Source: Burkholderia sp. BCC0506
GTDB taxonomy: Bacteria > Pseudomonadota > Gammaproteobacteria > Burkholderiales > Burkholderiaceae
DNA: 64,000 bases
Assembly: GCF_902833145.1 (NCBI RefSeq)
Contig: NZ_CADFEN010000001.1
Coordinates: 125,994 to 189,993, forward strand
Reading direction: 5' to 3'
A program made the position numbers and the translations under genes. This document shows, piece after piece, positions 8,408-18,900 of this stretch. Under the pieces are notes generated by a model, which ran no database searches, was not told where the DNA came from, and saw nothing but the letters and a program-made list of their open reading frames with translations. Each line of letters begins with the position of its first letter. Within the stretch, counting starts at the first letter, position 1.

Positions 8408-8452
8408 TTGCGGATCGCAATCAATAATAGTTGCGGGTCGCAACTTGAGCAA
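8408..8452 (-). promoter_or_regulatory. MarR-type promoter with two palindromic operators
   Basis: Read on the minus strand: -35 TTGCTC (8452-8447), a 17-bp spacer, and -10 TATTAT (8429-8424). Two copies of the palindrome TTGCGnnnCGCAA lie at 8431-8443, inside the spacer, and at 8408-8420, at or just after the predicted start of transcription. Their centres are 23 bp apart, about two helical turns, so two dimers could sit on the same face. The sites are 20-55 bp ahead of the MarR-GNAT start codon, consistent with autorepression. Confidence 0.75.
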
Positions 8453-8661
8453 GGCGGATCTCTACGTGGATCGATTGCTTCCGGGCGATGGGTTGCGCCG
8501 GCACGGCGAGCGCGGGGACCCGCCGAACCGGCGAGGCCGAGACTGGTAATGAAGCGGATGGCCCGGCGCGGCGAAGTGGCCGCATACTGCGTGGAGCTGG
8601 CCGACCTGCGAGCAGGCATCGACCGATTCTCGATCGACGACCGAGCACCCCGGAGATCACG

Positions 8662-9039
8662 ATGAACAAGCTGTTGCCGATAACGATCGCGTTGCTTGCC
8701 GGAAGCGGCATCGGCGCGGCGCCGCTCGATGCTGCCGGCGCGACGGATGCGTCGCCGTGCAGCGCCGCGCATGCGGCCGATCAGGGCGGCGGGAACGCCG
8801 CGATGCCGGGTACCTCGGTGCGCAGTTTTTCGACGGCCGGTTGTTCGGGCGCGGTATTGCAGGGCGACCGCGCGAGCGCGACCGTCAACGGCGACAGGAT
8901 CGAGTTGCGCGACGGCGTCGTCTATGTGAACGGCCGGTCCTATGGCGCGGTCACGCCTGCGCAGACGGTCGAATACGAGGCCGCGCGCGACCGGCGCACG
9001 TTGAAGGTCGACGGAAAAATCCGCACGCCGCTGCGCTGA
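8662..9039 (+). CDS. Small exported protein of unknown function
   Basis: A 125-residue protein starting at the ATG at 8662. Residues 1-25 form a signal peptide (MNKLLPITIALLAGSGIGA) with likely cleavage near 19-25. The mature part has two cysteines (33 and about 61) that could pair in the periplasm. Its C-terminal half, GDRIELRDGVVYVNGRSYG and what follows, looks like a small beta-sandwich. It diverges from the MarR-GNAT gene but starts about 200 bp from the operator. No family name is recognised. Confidence 0.65.
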   Translation: MNKLLPITIALLAGSGIGAAPLDAAGATDASPCSAAHAADQGGGNAAMPGTSVRSFSTAGCSGAVLQGDRASATVNGDRIELRDGVVYVNGRSYGAVTPAQTVEYEAARDRRTLKVDGKIRTPLR

Positions 9040-9088
9040 TGCGTACCGGCTTTTTCTGCAACGTGCGGCATCGATTCGCTTCCCGAAG

Positions 9089-9108
9089 CCGGTGCAACGA
9101 AGCACCGG
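9089..9108. terminator. Hairpin between convergent genes
   Basis: A 7-bp perfect stem, CCGGTGC (9089-9095) with GCACCGG (9102-9108) and a 6-nt loop, lies in the 81-bp gap between the small exported protein and the ABC ATPase, which converge here. Neither side has a T tract, so bidirectional termination is only a suggestion. Confidence 0.35.
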
Positions 9109-9120
9109 CCCGGGCGCGAT

Positions 9121-10292
<1,172 letters not shown>

Positions 10293-10296
<4 letters not shown>

Positions 10297-10946
10297 GTCT
10301 TCTGCACTCCCTTCGGTGTCAATGCACGTTGCAGCATCTGCAGCAGCCGGTCGGCGACGATCGCGAGCAGGCTCACGAGCACCGCGCCCACCAGCAGTTT
10401 CATCATGCTGCTCTGTCCGATCGCGCGCAGGATCAGCGTGCCGAGGCCGCCCGCGCCGATCACGGCGGCGATCGTCATCACGCCGATGTTCATCACGACC
10501 GCGGTGCGCACGCCCGCGAGAATCACGGGCACCGCCAGCGGCAGGTCGACGAGGCGCAGGCGCTGCCACGACGTCATCCCGATGCCGGTGCCGGCTTCCT
10601 TGATCCCCGCATCCACGTTATGCAACGCGAGGTAGGTGTTGCGCATGATCGGCAGCAGCGAGTAGAGGAACACGGCCGTGATCGCGGGCGCCGCGCCGAT
10701 GCCCTGGCCGAAGCGCGAGAAGAGCGGGATCATCAGGCCGAACAGCGCGATGGACGGCAGCGTGAGCACGAGCGTGGCGACGCCGAGCAGCGGCCCGGCG
10801 AGCCAGTCGTGGCGATTGATCAGGACGCCGAGCGGTACGCCGGCGACGATCGCGCAGCCCACGGCAATCGCGACGAGCCACACGTGCTGCAGCGTGAGCT
10901 GCAGCAGCTCGGGCCAGCTCGAAGCGAGATAGTCGAATACGTTCAT
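10293..10946 (-). CDS. Osmoprotectant ABC transporter permease (OpuCB/OsmW type)
   Basis: A 217-residue inner-membrane permease with about six hydrophobic segments and the binding-protein-dependent transport signature EAGTGIGMTSWQRLRLVDLP, the loop that contacts the ATPase. The start at 10946 (MNVFDYL) is preceded by GGAGAA, which supports it over an upstream in-frame Met. It overlaps the ATPase gene by 4 bp. It pairs with a second, diverged permease at the promoter end of the operon to make a heterodimeric channel. Confidence 0.92.
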
Positions 10947-10956
10947 CAGTTCTCCT

Positions 10957-11868
10957 TCAAGGTAGCGGGTGGGTGCGCAGGAACGCATCGGCGACGTCGC
11001 GCGGAGATCGGCCGTCGAGGTCGACGGCCTTGGCCATCGCCTGCATCGCGTCGTTGTCGAGCGCGGCCGACAGCGCGTTGAGCTGCGTCGCGAGTTTCGG
11101 ATTGCTTTCGAGCGTACCCTTGCGGACCACGGGCGTCGCGTTGTACGGCGGGAAGAAATGCCTGTCGTCCTCGAGCGGCACGATGCCGAAGCCCTTCACG
11201 CGGCCGTCGGTCGTATAGACGAGGCCGATCTTCAACTGGTTGTTGTGCAGGGCCGTATAGACGAGCCCCGGATCCATCTGCTTCAGTTGCGCGCGGCTGA
11301 ACTGCATGCCGTAGGCGGCGAGCAGCGGCTTCAGGCCGTCGGGGCGGTTCGCGAATTCCGCATCCATGCCGAATACGTAATGCTTCGCGGCCGGATCGTT
11401 CTTCAGGTGCTCGGCGAGCTGCGACACCGTGCGGATGCCGGTGGCCTGCGCGAGTTCGCTCGGCAGGCCGATCGCATAGGTGTCGTTGAGCGGCGACGCA
11501 TCGAGCCACACGAGTCCGCGCGGCACGTCGAGCGCCTTGACGCGCCGGTACATCTCCTCGGGCGACAGCTTGTCCGGGATCTTGTTGTAGACGAGCGCCG
11601 CGGTGCCCGTGTAATCCCACATCAGGTCGAACTGGCCGTTTTCCAGTGCGCTGCGCGCGAGCGTACTGCCGAGCCCGGCGCGGACTTCGACGTCGTAGCC
11701 GCGCGAGCGCAGGTATTGCGACGTGAGTTCCGCGAGCACGTATTGCTCGGTGAAGTTCTTCGCGCCCAGCACGAGCTTCGCGGCGAATGCCGGCGTGCTG
11801 GCCGCGACACACAGTGCGCCGGCGGCGCCCAGGCGCGCGAGCGATCGAAGGAAGCGTTGAAGCGTCAT
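10957..11868 (-). CDS. Osmoprotectant ABC transporter substrate-binding protein
   Basis: A 303-residue periplasmic protein of the OpuAC/OsmF family. A signal peptide ends at about residue 29 (TPAFAA). The mature start KLVLGAKNFTEQYVLAEL is the family hallmark, and MWDYTGTAAL with nearby aromatics belongs to the quaternary-amine cage. It overlaps the upstream permease by 4 bp and ends 10 bp before the next permease, so all four genes form one operon. Confidence 0.93.
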   Translation of the reverse strand: MTLQRFLRSLARLGAAGALCVAASTPAFAAKLVLGAKNFTEQYVLAELTSQYLRSRGYDVEVRAGLGSTLARSALENGQFDLMWDYTGTAALVYNKIPDKLSPEEMYRRVKALDVPRGLVWLDASPLNDTYAIGLPSELAQATGIRTVSQLAEHLKNDPAAKHYVFGMDAEFANRPDGLKPLLAAYGMQFSRAQLKQMDPGLVYTALHNNQLKIGLVYTTDGRVKGFGIVPLEDDRHFFPPYNATPVVRKGTLESNPKLATQLNALSAALDNDAMQAMAKAVDLDGRSPRDVADAFLRTHPLP

Positions 11869-12581
11869 GCGGCACCTCCGTGGCGGGCGAGCCAATGGCG
11901 GCTGCCGGCAGCGACGATGCCGTCCAGCACCAGCGCGAGGATCGCGGTGAGCGATGCGCCGAGCAGCAGCAGCGGCTGGTTGTCGAGGTAGATGCCGGGG
12001 AAGATCAGCGAGCCGAGGCTGTCCGCGCCGATCAGGTACGCGAGCGGCGCCGTCCCGACGTTGATCGCGAGCGCGGTGCGCACGCCGCCGACGATGATCG
12101 GCAGCGCGTTGGGCAGCTCCACGCGCACCAGCGACTGCCAGCCCGTCATGCCGATGCCCTTGGCGGCTTCGCGCAGCGCGGCCGGTACGTTCTTCATGCC
12201 TTCGTACGCATTGCGCGTGACGGGCAGCAGCGACGCGAGGAACAGCGCGACGATCGCCGGCACGTCGCCGATGCCGAAGATGCCGAGCGCGATGGCGAGC
12301 ACGGCGAGCGACGGAATCGTGTTGCCGATGTTGAAGACCTGCATGAAGCGCTCGGCCTGGTGCTGGAAGCGCGGCCGGCTCAGCAGCACGCCGGCCGGCA
12401 CGCCCACGGCGATGGCCAAGGTCATCGAATAGGCGACCAGCAGCATGTGCTGGCCCGCGTAGTAGCCGAGATCGTCCGAGCGCTGATGGAACGTCTCGGC
12501 GCCGATGCCGCGCGCCAGGGCCCATCCCACGGCGATGATTGCCACCAGGCTGCCCACCCGCTGGACAGTGCGTCGAGTCAT
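11865..12581 (-). CDS. Osmoprotectant ABC transporter permease, first gene of operon
   Basis: A 238-residue membrane permease with about six hydrophobic segments and the coupling motif EAAKGIGMTGWQSLVRVELP. It is the promoter-proximal gene of the four-gene osmoprotectant transporter. The start at 12581 (MTRRTVQRV) is taken because upstream in-frame sequence is low-complexity and Arg-rich. The transporter is probably induced by osmotic stress, but no clear promoter was found upstream. Confidence 0.92.
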   Translation of the reverse strand: MTRRTVQRVGSLVAIIAVGWALARGIGAETFHQRSDDLGYYAGQHMLLVAYSMTLAIAVGVPAGVLLSRPRFQHQAERFMQVFNIGNTIPSLAVLAIALGIFGIGDVPAIVALFLASLLPVTRNAYEGMKNVPAALREAAKGIGMTGWQSLVRVELPNALPIIVGGVRTALAINVGTAPLAYLIGADSLGSLIFPGIYLDNQPLLLLGASLTAILALVLDGIVAAGSRHWLARHGGAA

Positions 12582-13185
12582 GAAGATACGCCTCCTCGAT
12601 TCGGTGCGGCGCGCGCAGGCGCACGCCGCGATGACGCCGAACGGCGCCGCGATGGAAGTTCGTGATCCCGGCATGGCCGCGATTGAACTGACGGAAACAG
12701 TGCTGCCGGCTGCACCGAGGTGCGGCTGGCGTCGGGTGAACGCGACGACGCGTTCGTCTGATTGTCAGGTTCGGCTCGGCGGCGCCGTGACGGCGAGGCG
12801 CGTTCGAGCAGGGCACCGTCGTGTGAAGACGGCATGGATGCGCTCGGCTGGAAGCCGACCGCTGGGGCCGGTGGCCCCTTTGACGTGGCGAAACGGATGC
12901 ATACGCAACGAAGTGCGAAATGACATCACGTTGCGCACGAGATCATGCGTTTTGTGATGAAGTTGACGCGAGTATAGAACAATCGATGGAGCGCGTCCAG
13001 CGTGGCGGACGATCGCGGCGACGCGTCGCCGGGCATGCGGGAGCGAAGAAACGGATGAGTGGAAGTTGATTCGAACAACGTATCAGTTGAAAAAATCCGT
13101 CGTTGCGGCAGGACGTTCGCCTGCGGTTTCGCTGCCGAATGCCGTAGACGCACCCGCGTTCGGCAGGTGCGCCGGCACATCGGGT
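12582..13185. other. Intergenic region upstream of the osmoprotectant operon
   Basis: About 600 bp between the transporter operon and the end of an AraC-type gene. Only short arginine-rich frames occur here and none looks coding. The stretch from about 12900 to 13110 is richer in A/T than its surroundings and would be the place to look for the operon's promoter; no confident -35/-10 pair could be assigned. Confidence 0.5.
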
Positions 13186-14280
13186 TCACGCGTCGACGTC
13201 CGACTCCGCGCGCGGCGTCTTGCCGGTCCAGCGCCGGTACGCATGACGGAAACTGCGCGGCTCGCTGTAGCCGAGCCGCTCCGCGATCGCGGCGACCGTC
13301 AGCGCGTGATCGTCGAGCAGCCGCACGGCTTCGTCGCGACGCACGTCGTCGAGCAGCGACTGGAACGTGATGCCGTCCTTGTCGAGCCGGCGGCGCAATG
13401 TGCGTTCGGTCAGGTGCAGTGCGCTCGCGAGCGCCGTCATCGACTTGAAGCGCGCGAGGTCGCGCGCCATCAACTCCTTCGCGCGATCGGCGAAGCGCGT
13501 GCCGACCGACGCGGCCCACTGCCGTTCGAGTATCTCGCACTGGCCGTGCAATGCATTGAAGCTGACTTCGTTCGCGAGACGCGGCGCTTCCGTGCCGTTC
13601 ACCGACGTGAACACGAGCCGGTTATCGTCCGCATTGAAGACGACCTGGCAGCCGAAGTGGCGCGCGTAGTCGGCCGCGTTGCGCGGCGTGCGGCGTGCGA
13701 GCCGCACCTGCTCGGGCCACACCGGCTTGCCGACGAGATCGGACACGATCAGGCGCAGGCTCGACAGGCACATGTCGGTCTGGAACACCTCGAGATCGGG
13801 CTCGCCGTTGTAGCGGCCGATGGTCACGCTCATGCCGCCCGCATGCGCGTCGACGCGCACGTCGAAATACAGCCCCATGAACAGCGGAAACTGGCCCATG
13901 CAGCGGAATGCCTGCATCACGGAGCCGCTGATCAGCATCGCGTAACCGGCGAGACCGAGCGTCGACACATGCAGCCGCGCGCCGATCGACAGCCCGATCG
14001 ACGGCACGCCGCTGCAGCGCAGCAGGTTGCGGAAGCAACGTTGCTCCTGGCCGCGATTCACGTGCAGGTTCGGCGACGCGACTTCGTCCGCGCCGAGCCC
14101 CGTGCCTTCGAGCAGCGCGGCGCGGTCGATGTGCCGCACGCGGCACTCGTCCAGCGCGACCGCGATCGCATGGACGGTGGCGGGAATATCCTCCTGGCGC
14201 CCGGCCGGGCGCGCGAGGCCGAGCGCCGAACGCAGGCTGCGTTCGGCCCGGCTCTGGTTGCGTTGGGAGCGGCTGGTCAT
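13186..14280 (-). CDS. AraC-family regulator, OruR/ArgR-like
   Basis: A 364-residue regulator. Residues about 30-220 match the long N-terminal ligand domain found in OruR, VirS and relatives. The last 100 residues form a double helix-turn-helix (MTALASALHLTERTLRRRL, then LTVAAIAERLGYSEPRSFRHAYRRWTGKTP). The start at 14280 (MTSRSQRN) avoids a poor upstream extension. It diverges, with 251 bp between, from a permease-transaminase-dehydrogenase operon, which it probably activates in response to an amine or amino acid. Confidence 0.88.
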   Translation of the reverse strand: MTSRSQRNQSRAERSLRSALGLARPAGRQEDIPATVHAIAVALDECRVRHIDRAALLEGTGLGADEVASPNLHVNRGQEQRCFRNLLRCSGVPSIGLSIGARLHVSTLGLAGYAMLISGSVMQAFRCMGQFPLFMGLYFDVRVDAHAGGMSVTIGRYNGEPDLEVFQTDMCLSSLRLIVSDLVGKPVWPEQVRLARRTPRNAADYARHFGCQVVFNADDNRLVFTSVNGTEAPRLANEVSFNALHGQCEILERQWAASVGTRFADRAKELMARDLARFKSMTALASALHLTERTLRRRLDKDGITFQSLLDDVRRDEAVRLLDDHALTVAAIAERLGYSEPRSFRHAYRRWTGKTPRAESDVDA

Positions 14281-14531
14281 GATGCCGATGCGGTGACGGG
14301 GTCGCGTAGAACATAGCCGGAATGTCCGCAAAACGCCAGTGCCGCACAGCAGCATGCAAGGCGGAACGGCACGATGCGCGACCGTATGTCCGGAAATATC
14401 CCTCGATAACGTCCGCTTTTCTCATTCGTCGTCGATTTTTTGACGCACCACACTTTCTGCCAGTCGTGCCCTGGCGGCAGTGCCGGATGCACGCGTGTTG
14501 AAGTCATGGACGCCACCCACGTGAGGACAGC

Positions 14532-15920
14532 ATGGACAACGCCAGGCCAGGTCGAACCGCATCAGCCGCCGCGACGCAAGACTTCGGCGAATACGCGCGA
14601 CGCGGCGGCACGGACACGCGCAAGCCGCATCCGCTCGGACTCGCGACGCTGGTGATCTTCGGCCTCGCGTACATGCTTCCGATGACGGTGTTCACGACCT
14701 ACGGCCTCGTCACGAACGAGACGAACGGACACCTGACGGCCGCGTACGCGGTCACGCTGATCGCGATGCTGTTTACCGCGCGCAGCTACGGCCACATGGC
14801 GCGGCTGATGCCGAGCGCCGGGTCGGCCTATACGTTCGCGAGCCGCAACTTCGGCACGTCGGCCGGCTTCATGGTCGGCTGGGCGTTGCTGATGGACTAC
14901 CTGTTCATCCCGATGATCAGCTATCTCGCGATCGGCATCTACATGAAGCAGATCTTTCCGACGGTGCCGGCCAGCGTATGGATCGTCGGCAGCATCGCGC
15001 TGATCACCGTGCTGAACATCGTCGGCATCCGGCTCGTCAATCGCGTGAACCTGATCCTGATCGCGAGCCAGCTCGTGTTCATCGCGGTCTTCGTCGTCGC
15101 GTCGGCGCAGGTCGCGGCCGGCGAAGGGCTGTCGATGGCCGTCGAGTTGCCGTCGTCCGGCGATGCGCGCGCGATCTTCGCCGGCTCCGCGATCCTGTGC
15201 CTGTCGTTCCTCGGCTTCGACGCGGTCACCACGCTGTCGGAGGAAGCGCACGAGCCGCGGCGCACGGTGCCGCGCGCAATCGTGCTCTGCACGCTCGCGA
15301 GCGGCCTGCTGTTCATGCTGATCGCGTATGTCGGCCAAGTGGTGTTTCCCGACTGGCATGCGTTCAAGGATCTCGATTCGGCGAGCCTCGAACTGATGCG
15401 GCGGGTCGGCGGCCGCACGCTGTCGGCGTTCTTCGTCGCGGTGTACGTGGCCGGCTGCTTCGCGAGCGCGATGGCGGGCCAGGCGAGCGTGACGCGCGTG
15501 CTGTTCGCGATGGGCCGCGACCGCGTGCTGCCCGAATGCGTGTTCGGCCATCTGCATGCGCGGCTGCGCACGCCGGTGCGCGCGACGCTCGCGGTCGGCG
15601 TCGTGTCGCTGTCCGCGCTGTTCATCTCGCTCGATCTCGCATCGACGATGATCAGTTTCGGCGCGCTCGTCGCGTTCGCGATCGTGAACCTGTGCGTGAT
15701 GCGCAGCTATCTCGGGCGACCCGAACATCGCGATGCCGCGGGCTGGATCGCGTACGGCCTGATGCCGGCGATCGGCTTCGCGATGAACGTGTGGCTCTGG
15801 TCGGGGCTGTCGCGCCAGACGTTCTACGTCGGCATCGGCTGGCTCGTGCTCGGGTTATGCCAGCTCGTGTGGCTGACGCGCGGCTTCACGCGCCCGGCGC
15901 CGACGCTGTCGATGCATTGA
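14532..15920 (+). CDS. APC-family amino acid/putrescine permease
   Basis: A 462-residue inner-membrane permease with about 12 hydrophobic segments. The first contains GLATLVIFGLAYMLPMTVF and the sixth FLGFDAVTTLSEEAHEPRRT, both typical of amino-acid/polyamine/organocation carriers such as PuuP. It is followed within 50 bp by a class III transaminase and then an aldehyde dehydrogenase, the three activities needed to import an amine such as putrescine, transaminate it and oxidise the resulting aldehyde. The substrate is inferred from this context. Confidence 0.88.
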   Translation: MDNARPGRTASAAATQDFGEYARRGGTDTRKPHPLGLATLVIFGLAYMLPMTVFTTYGLVTNETNGHLTAAYAVTLIAMLFTARSYGHMARLMPSAGSAYTFASRNFGTSAGFMVGWALLMDYLFIPMISYLAIGIYMKQIFPTVPASVWIVGSIALITVLNIVGIRLVNRVNLILIASQLVFIAVFVVASAQVAAGEGLSMAVELPSSGDARAIFAGSAILCLSFLGFDAVTTLSEEAHEPRRTVPRAIVLCTLASGLLFMLIAYVGQVVFPDWHAFKDLDSASLELMRRVGGRTLSAFFVAVYVAGCFASAMAGQASVTRVLFAMGRDRVLPECVFGHLHARLRTPVRATLAVGVVSLSALFISLDLASTMISFGALVAFAIVNLCVMRSYLGRPEHRDAAGWIAYGLMPAIGFAMNVWLWSGLSRQTFYVGIGWLVLGLCQLVWLTRGFTRPAPTLSMH

Positions 15921-15970
15921 ATGACCGGCCGCGCGATGCCGGTTCTGAAACCCTGAAGGAGGAGTGATCC

Positions 15971-17368
15971 ATGAACGCCGTTGACGTCAATTCCGCCGCG
16001 GACCTGCAGGCGCTCGGCAAGCGCCATCTGCTGATGCACTTCACGCATGCCGATGCGTACCGCGACAACGCGCTCACCGTGTTCGACCGCGGCGAAGGCT
16101 GCTGGCTCGTCGATCGCAACGGAAAGCGCTATTTCGACGGGCTGGCCGGGCTGTACTGCGTGCAGGTCGGCTATAGCCACGGTGCGGAGATCGGCGACGC
16201 GATCCGCGAGCAGATGGCGCGGCTGCCGTTCGCGACCAACTGGGGCGTGGGCCACGAACCGGCGATCCGGCTCGCGCATCAGCTCGCGGCGCTCGCGCCC
16301 GACGGCTTGAACCGCGTGTTCTTCACGTCGAGCGGCTCGGAGTCGAACGAATCGGCGATCAAGCTGGTACGCCAGTATCACCAGTCGCGCGGCGAGCCGC
16401 AGCGGCGCAAGTTCATCGCGCGGCGCGTCGCGTATCACGGCACGTCGTTCGGCGCGCTCGCGCTGAACGGGATGACCAATTTCCGCAAGCACTTCGAACC
16501 GTTGATGTCGGGCGTGCGGCACGTGGGCAACACGAAACGTTACGGTCGCCCGGCCGGCGAGACGGAAGCGCAGTTCACGCGGCACCTGCTCGACGAGATC
16601 GAATCGCTGATCGTGCAGGAGGGGCCGGACACGGTCGCCGCGATCGTCGTCGAGCCGCTGCAGAACGCGGGCGGCAGCCTGACGCCGCCGGCCGGTTATG
16701 TGGCCGGGCTGCGCGACATCTGCGACCGGCACGGCGTGCTGCTCGTGGCCGACGAGGTGATCTGCGGGTTCGGCCGGCTCGGCGAGTATTTCGGGTCGGC
16801 GCGCTACGGGCTGAAGCCGGACATCATCACGTTCGCGAAAGGCATCGCGTCGGGCTACGTGCCGCTCGGCGGCGTGATCGCGAGCGACGCGGTCGTCGAC
16901 ACGGTACTCGACGGGCCGCAGCAGATGTTCCTGCACGGTGCGACGTACGGCGGTCATCCGGTCGCATGCACGGCCGCGCTCGCGAACCTCGCGATCATGG
17001 AGCGCGAAGGCGTGCTCGCGAACGTGCGCGACAACGAAGCGGTGTTCCGCCGGACGCTCGACGGGCTGCTCGAACTGCCGTGCGTCGGCGACGTGCGCGG
17101 CGACGGCTATCACTACTCGCTCGAACTCGTGACCGACAAGGCCGCGCGCCGCTGGGCGGCTGATATCGGCGCGCAGGCGTTCGTGTCGACGATGCTCGCG
17201 CCGGCGCTCGTCGACGCGGGGCTGCTGTGCCGCGCGGGCGTCGATCACGAAGGCACGCCGATCGTGCAGTTCTCGCCGCCGCTTGTGATGTCGCGCGACG
17301 AAATCGGGTGGTTCGTCGCGCAGATCCGCGACATCCTCGTCGATACCTACGCACGGGCGACGCGCTGA
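15971..17368 (+). CDS. Class III PLP-dependent aminotransferase (polyamine/omega-amino acid type)
   Basis: A 465-residue cytosolic transaminase. The PLP Schiff-base lysine is Lys290 in ITFAKGIASGYVPLG, and LLVADEVICGFGRLG gives the Asp that holds the pyridine nitrogen. SGSESNESAIKL near 117-129 binds the phosphate. The sequence resembles SpuC-type putrescine-pyruvate and beta-alanine-pyruvate aminotransferases. GGAGGAG lies 5-6 bp before the ATG. It sits between a permease and an aldehyde dehydrogenase in one operon. Confidence 0.92.
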   Translation: MNAVDVNSAADLQALGKRHLLMHFTHADAYRDNALTVFDRGEGCWLVDRNGKRYFDGLAGLYCVQVGYSHGAEIGDAIREQMARLPFATNWGVGHEPAIRLAHQLAALAPDGLNRVFFTSSGSESNESAIKLVRQYHQSRGEPQRRKFIARRVAYHGTSFGALALNGMTNFRKHFEPLMSGVRHVGNTKRYGRPAGETEAQFTRHLLDEIESLIVQEGPDTVAAIVVEPLQNAGGSLTPPAGYVAGLRDICDRHGVLLVADEVICGFGRLGEYFGSARYGLKPDIITFAKGIASGYVPLGGVIASDAVVDTVLDGPQQMFLHGATYGGHPVACTAALANLAIMEREGVLANVRDNEAVFRRTLDGLLELPCVGDVRGDGYHYSLELVTDKAARRWAADIGAQAFVSTMLAPALVDAGLLCRAGVDHEGTPIVQFSPPLVMSRDEIGWFVAQIRDILVDTYARATR

Positions 17369-17398
17369 GCGCGGCGTCCTTCATTTCAGGAGCATTCG

Positions 17399-18838
17399 AT
17401 GCGAACGTCACGACAATCCTACATCGACGGTCAGTGGCTCGATCCGGCCGACGCACGCTCGATCGACGTGATCGATCCGGCTACCGCGCGACCGTATGCA
17501 CAGCTTGCGATCGGCGATGCGGCCGACGTCGATCGCGCGGTTGGCGCGGCGAAGCGGGCCTTCGATACCTATTCGCGTTGGTCGGTGGACGAGCGCGTCG
17601 CGTTGCTGACGCGCGTCCTCGACATTTACCAGCGCCGCTACGAAGAAGTCGCGCAGACGATCAGCCAGGAGATGGGCGCGCCGATCGCGTTCGCGCGGGC
17701 GATGCAGGCCGCGGTCGGCACCGCGCACCTCGAACAGACGATCCGCGCGCTGCGGTCGTTTCGCTTCAGCACGCAGACCGGTTCGCTGCTGGTGTCGCAC
17801 GAGCCTATCGGCGTGTGCGCGCTGATCACGCCGTGGAACTGGCCGATCAACCAGATCGTGTGCAAGGTCGCGCCGGCGCTGGCCGCCGGCTGCACGATGG
17901 TGCTCAAGCCGAGCGAGATCGCGCCGTTCAGCGCGATCCTGTTCGCGGAGATCCTGCACGAAGCCGGCGTGCCGCCCGGCGTGTTCAACCTCGTGCACGG
18001 CTACGGGTACGAAGTGGGCGACGCGCTGTCGCGGCATCCGGACGTCGACATGGTGTCGTTCACGGGCTCGACGCGCGCGGGCATCGAGGTCGCGAAGGCG
18101 GCGGCCGATACCGTGAAGCGCGTGCATCAGGAGCTCGGCAGCAAGAGCCCGAACCTGATCCTGCCCGACGCCGACATCGAGGACGCCGTCGCGCGCGGCG
18201 CGCGCAGCTGCTTCAGCAACAGCGGCCAGTCGTGCAACGCGCCGACGCGCATGCTGGTGCACGTCGATCATCTGGCGCGGGCCGAGCAGGCGGCGCGTCG
18301 GGAAGCGGCGCGCACCGTCGTCGGCAATCCGCGTTCGGCGGAAACCGGCATCGGGCCGGTGGTCAGCCGCACGCAGTTCGATCGCATCCAGCACTTCATC
18401 CGGCTCGGGATCGAGGAGGGTGCGACGCTCGTCGCCGGCGGCCCCGGCCGGCCGGAGGGGCTGGCGGACGGGTTCTACGTGCGGCCGACGGTGTTTTCGA
18501 ACGTCACGCCGCGCATGACGATCGCCACGGAGGAAATCTTCGGGCCGGTGTTGTCGATCATGACCTACCGAACCGAGGACGAGGCCGTCGCGCTCGCGAA
18601 CGATTCGGTCTACGGGCTCGCGGCCTACGTGCAGTCGAAGGATCTCGAGCGCGCCCGCCGCGTTGCGGCGCGGTTGCGCGTCGGCAACGTCCACATCAAC
18701 TACCCGGCATGGAACCCGGCCGCGCCGTTCGGCGGCTACAAGCGCTCGGGCAACGGGCGCGAGTATGCGGAGTTCGGCCTCGTCGAGTATCTGGAGACGA
18801 AGGGCACGACCGGGTACACGGAAGACGGCGCCCGATGA
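17399..18838 (+). CDS. NAD(P)-dependent aldehyde dehydrogenase
   Basis: A 479-residue aldehyde dehydrogenase of full length. The general base is Glu245 (HQELGSKSPN) and the nucleophile is Cys279 (NSGQSCNAP). PWNWPINQ near 145-152 and the FTGSTRAG loop bind the cofactor. As third gene of the amine operon it should oxidise the aldehyde produced by the neighbouring transaminase. An AGGAG lies before the ATG at 17399. The downstream gene is convergent, so the operon ends here. Confidence 0.93.
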   Translation: MRTSRQSYIDGQWLDPADARSIDVIDPATARPYAQLAIGDAADVDRAVGAAKRAFDTYSRWSVDERVALLTRVLDIYQRRYEEVAQTISQEMGAPIAFARAMQAAVGTAHLEQTIRALRSFRFSTQTGSLLVSHEPIGVCALITPWNWPINQIVCKVAPALAAGCTMVLKPSEIAPFSAILFAEILHEAGVPPGVFNLVHGYGYEVGDALSRHPDVDMVSFTGSTRAGIEVAKAAADTVKRVHQELGSKSPNLILPDADIEDAVARGARSCFSNSGQSCNAPTRMLVHVDHLARAEQAARREAARTVVGNPRSAETGIGPVVSRTQFDRIQHFIRLGIEEGATLVAGGPGRPEGLADGFYVRPTVFSNVTPRMTIATEEIFGPVLSIMTYRTEDEAVALANDSVYGLAAYVQSKDLERARRVAARLRVGNVHINYPAWNPAAPFGGYKRSGNGREYAEFGLVEYLETKGTTGYTEDGAR

Positions 18839-18900
18839 CGACCCGGTCGCCCGGATGAACCGCGCGGCGCTTGCGTTGCTGCGGGTGTCGGTGCCGCCGC

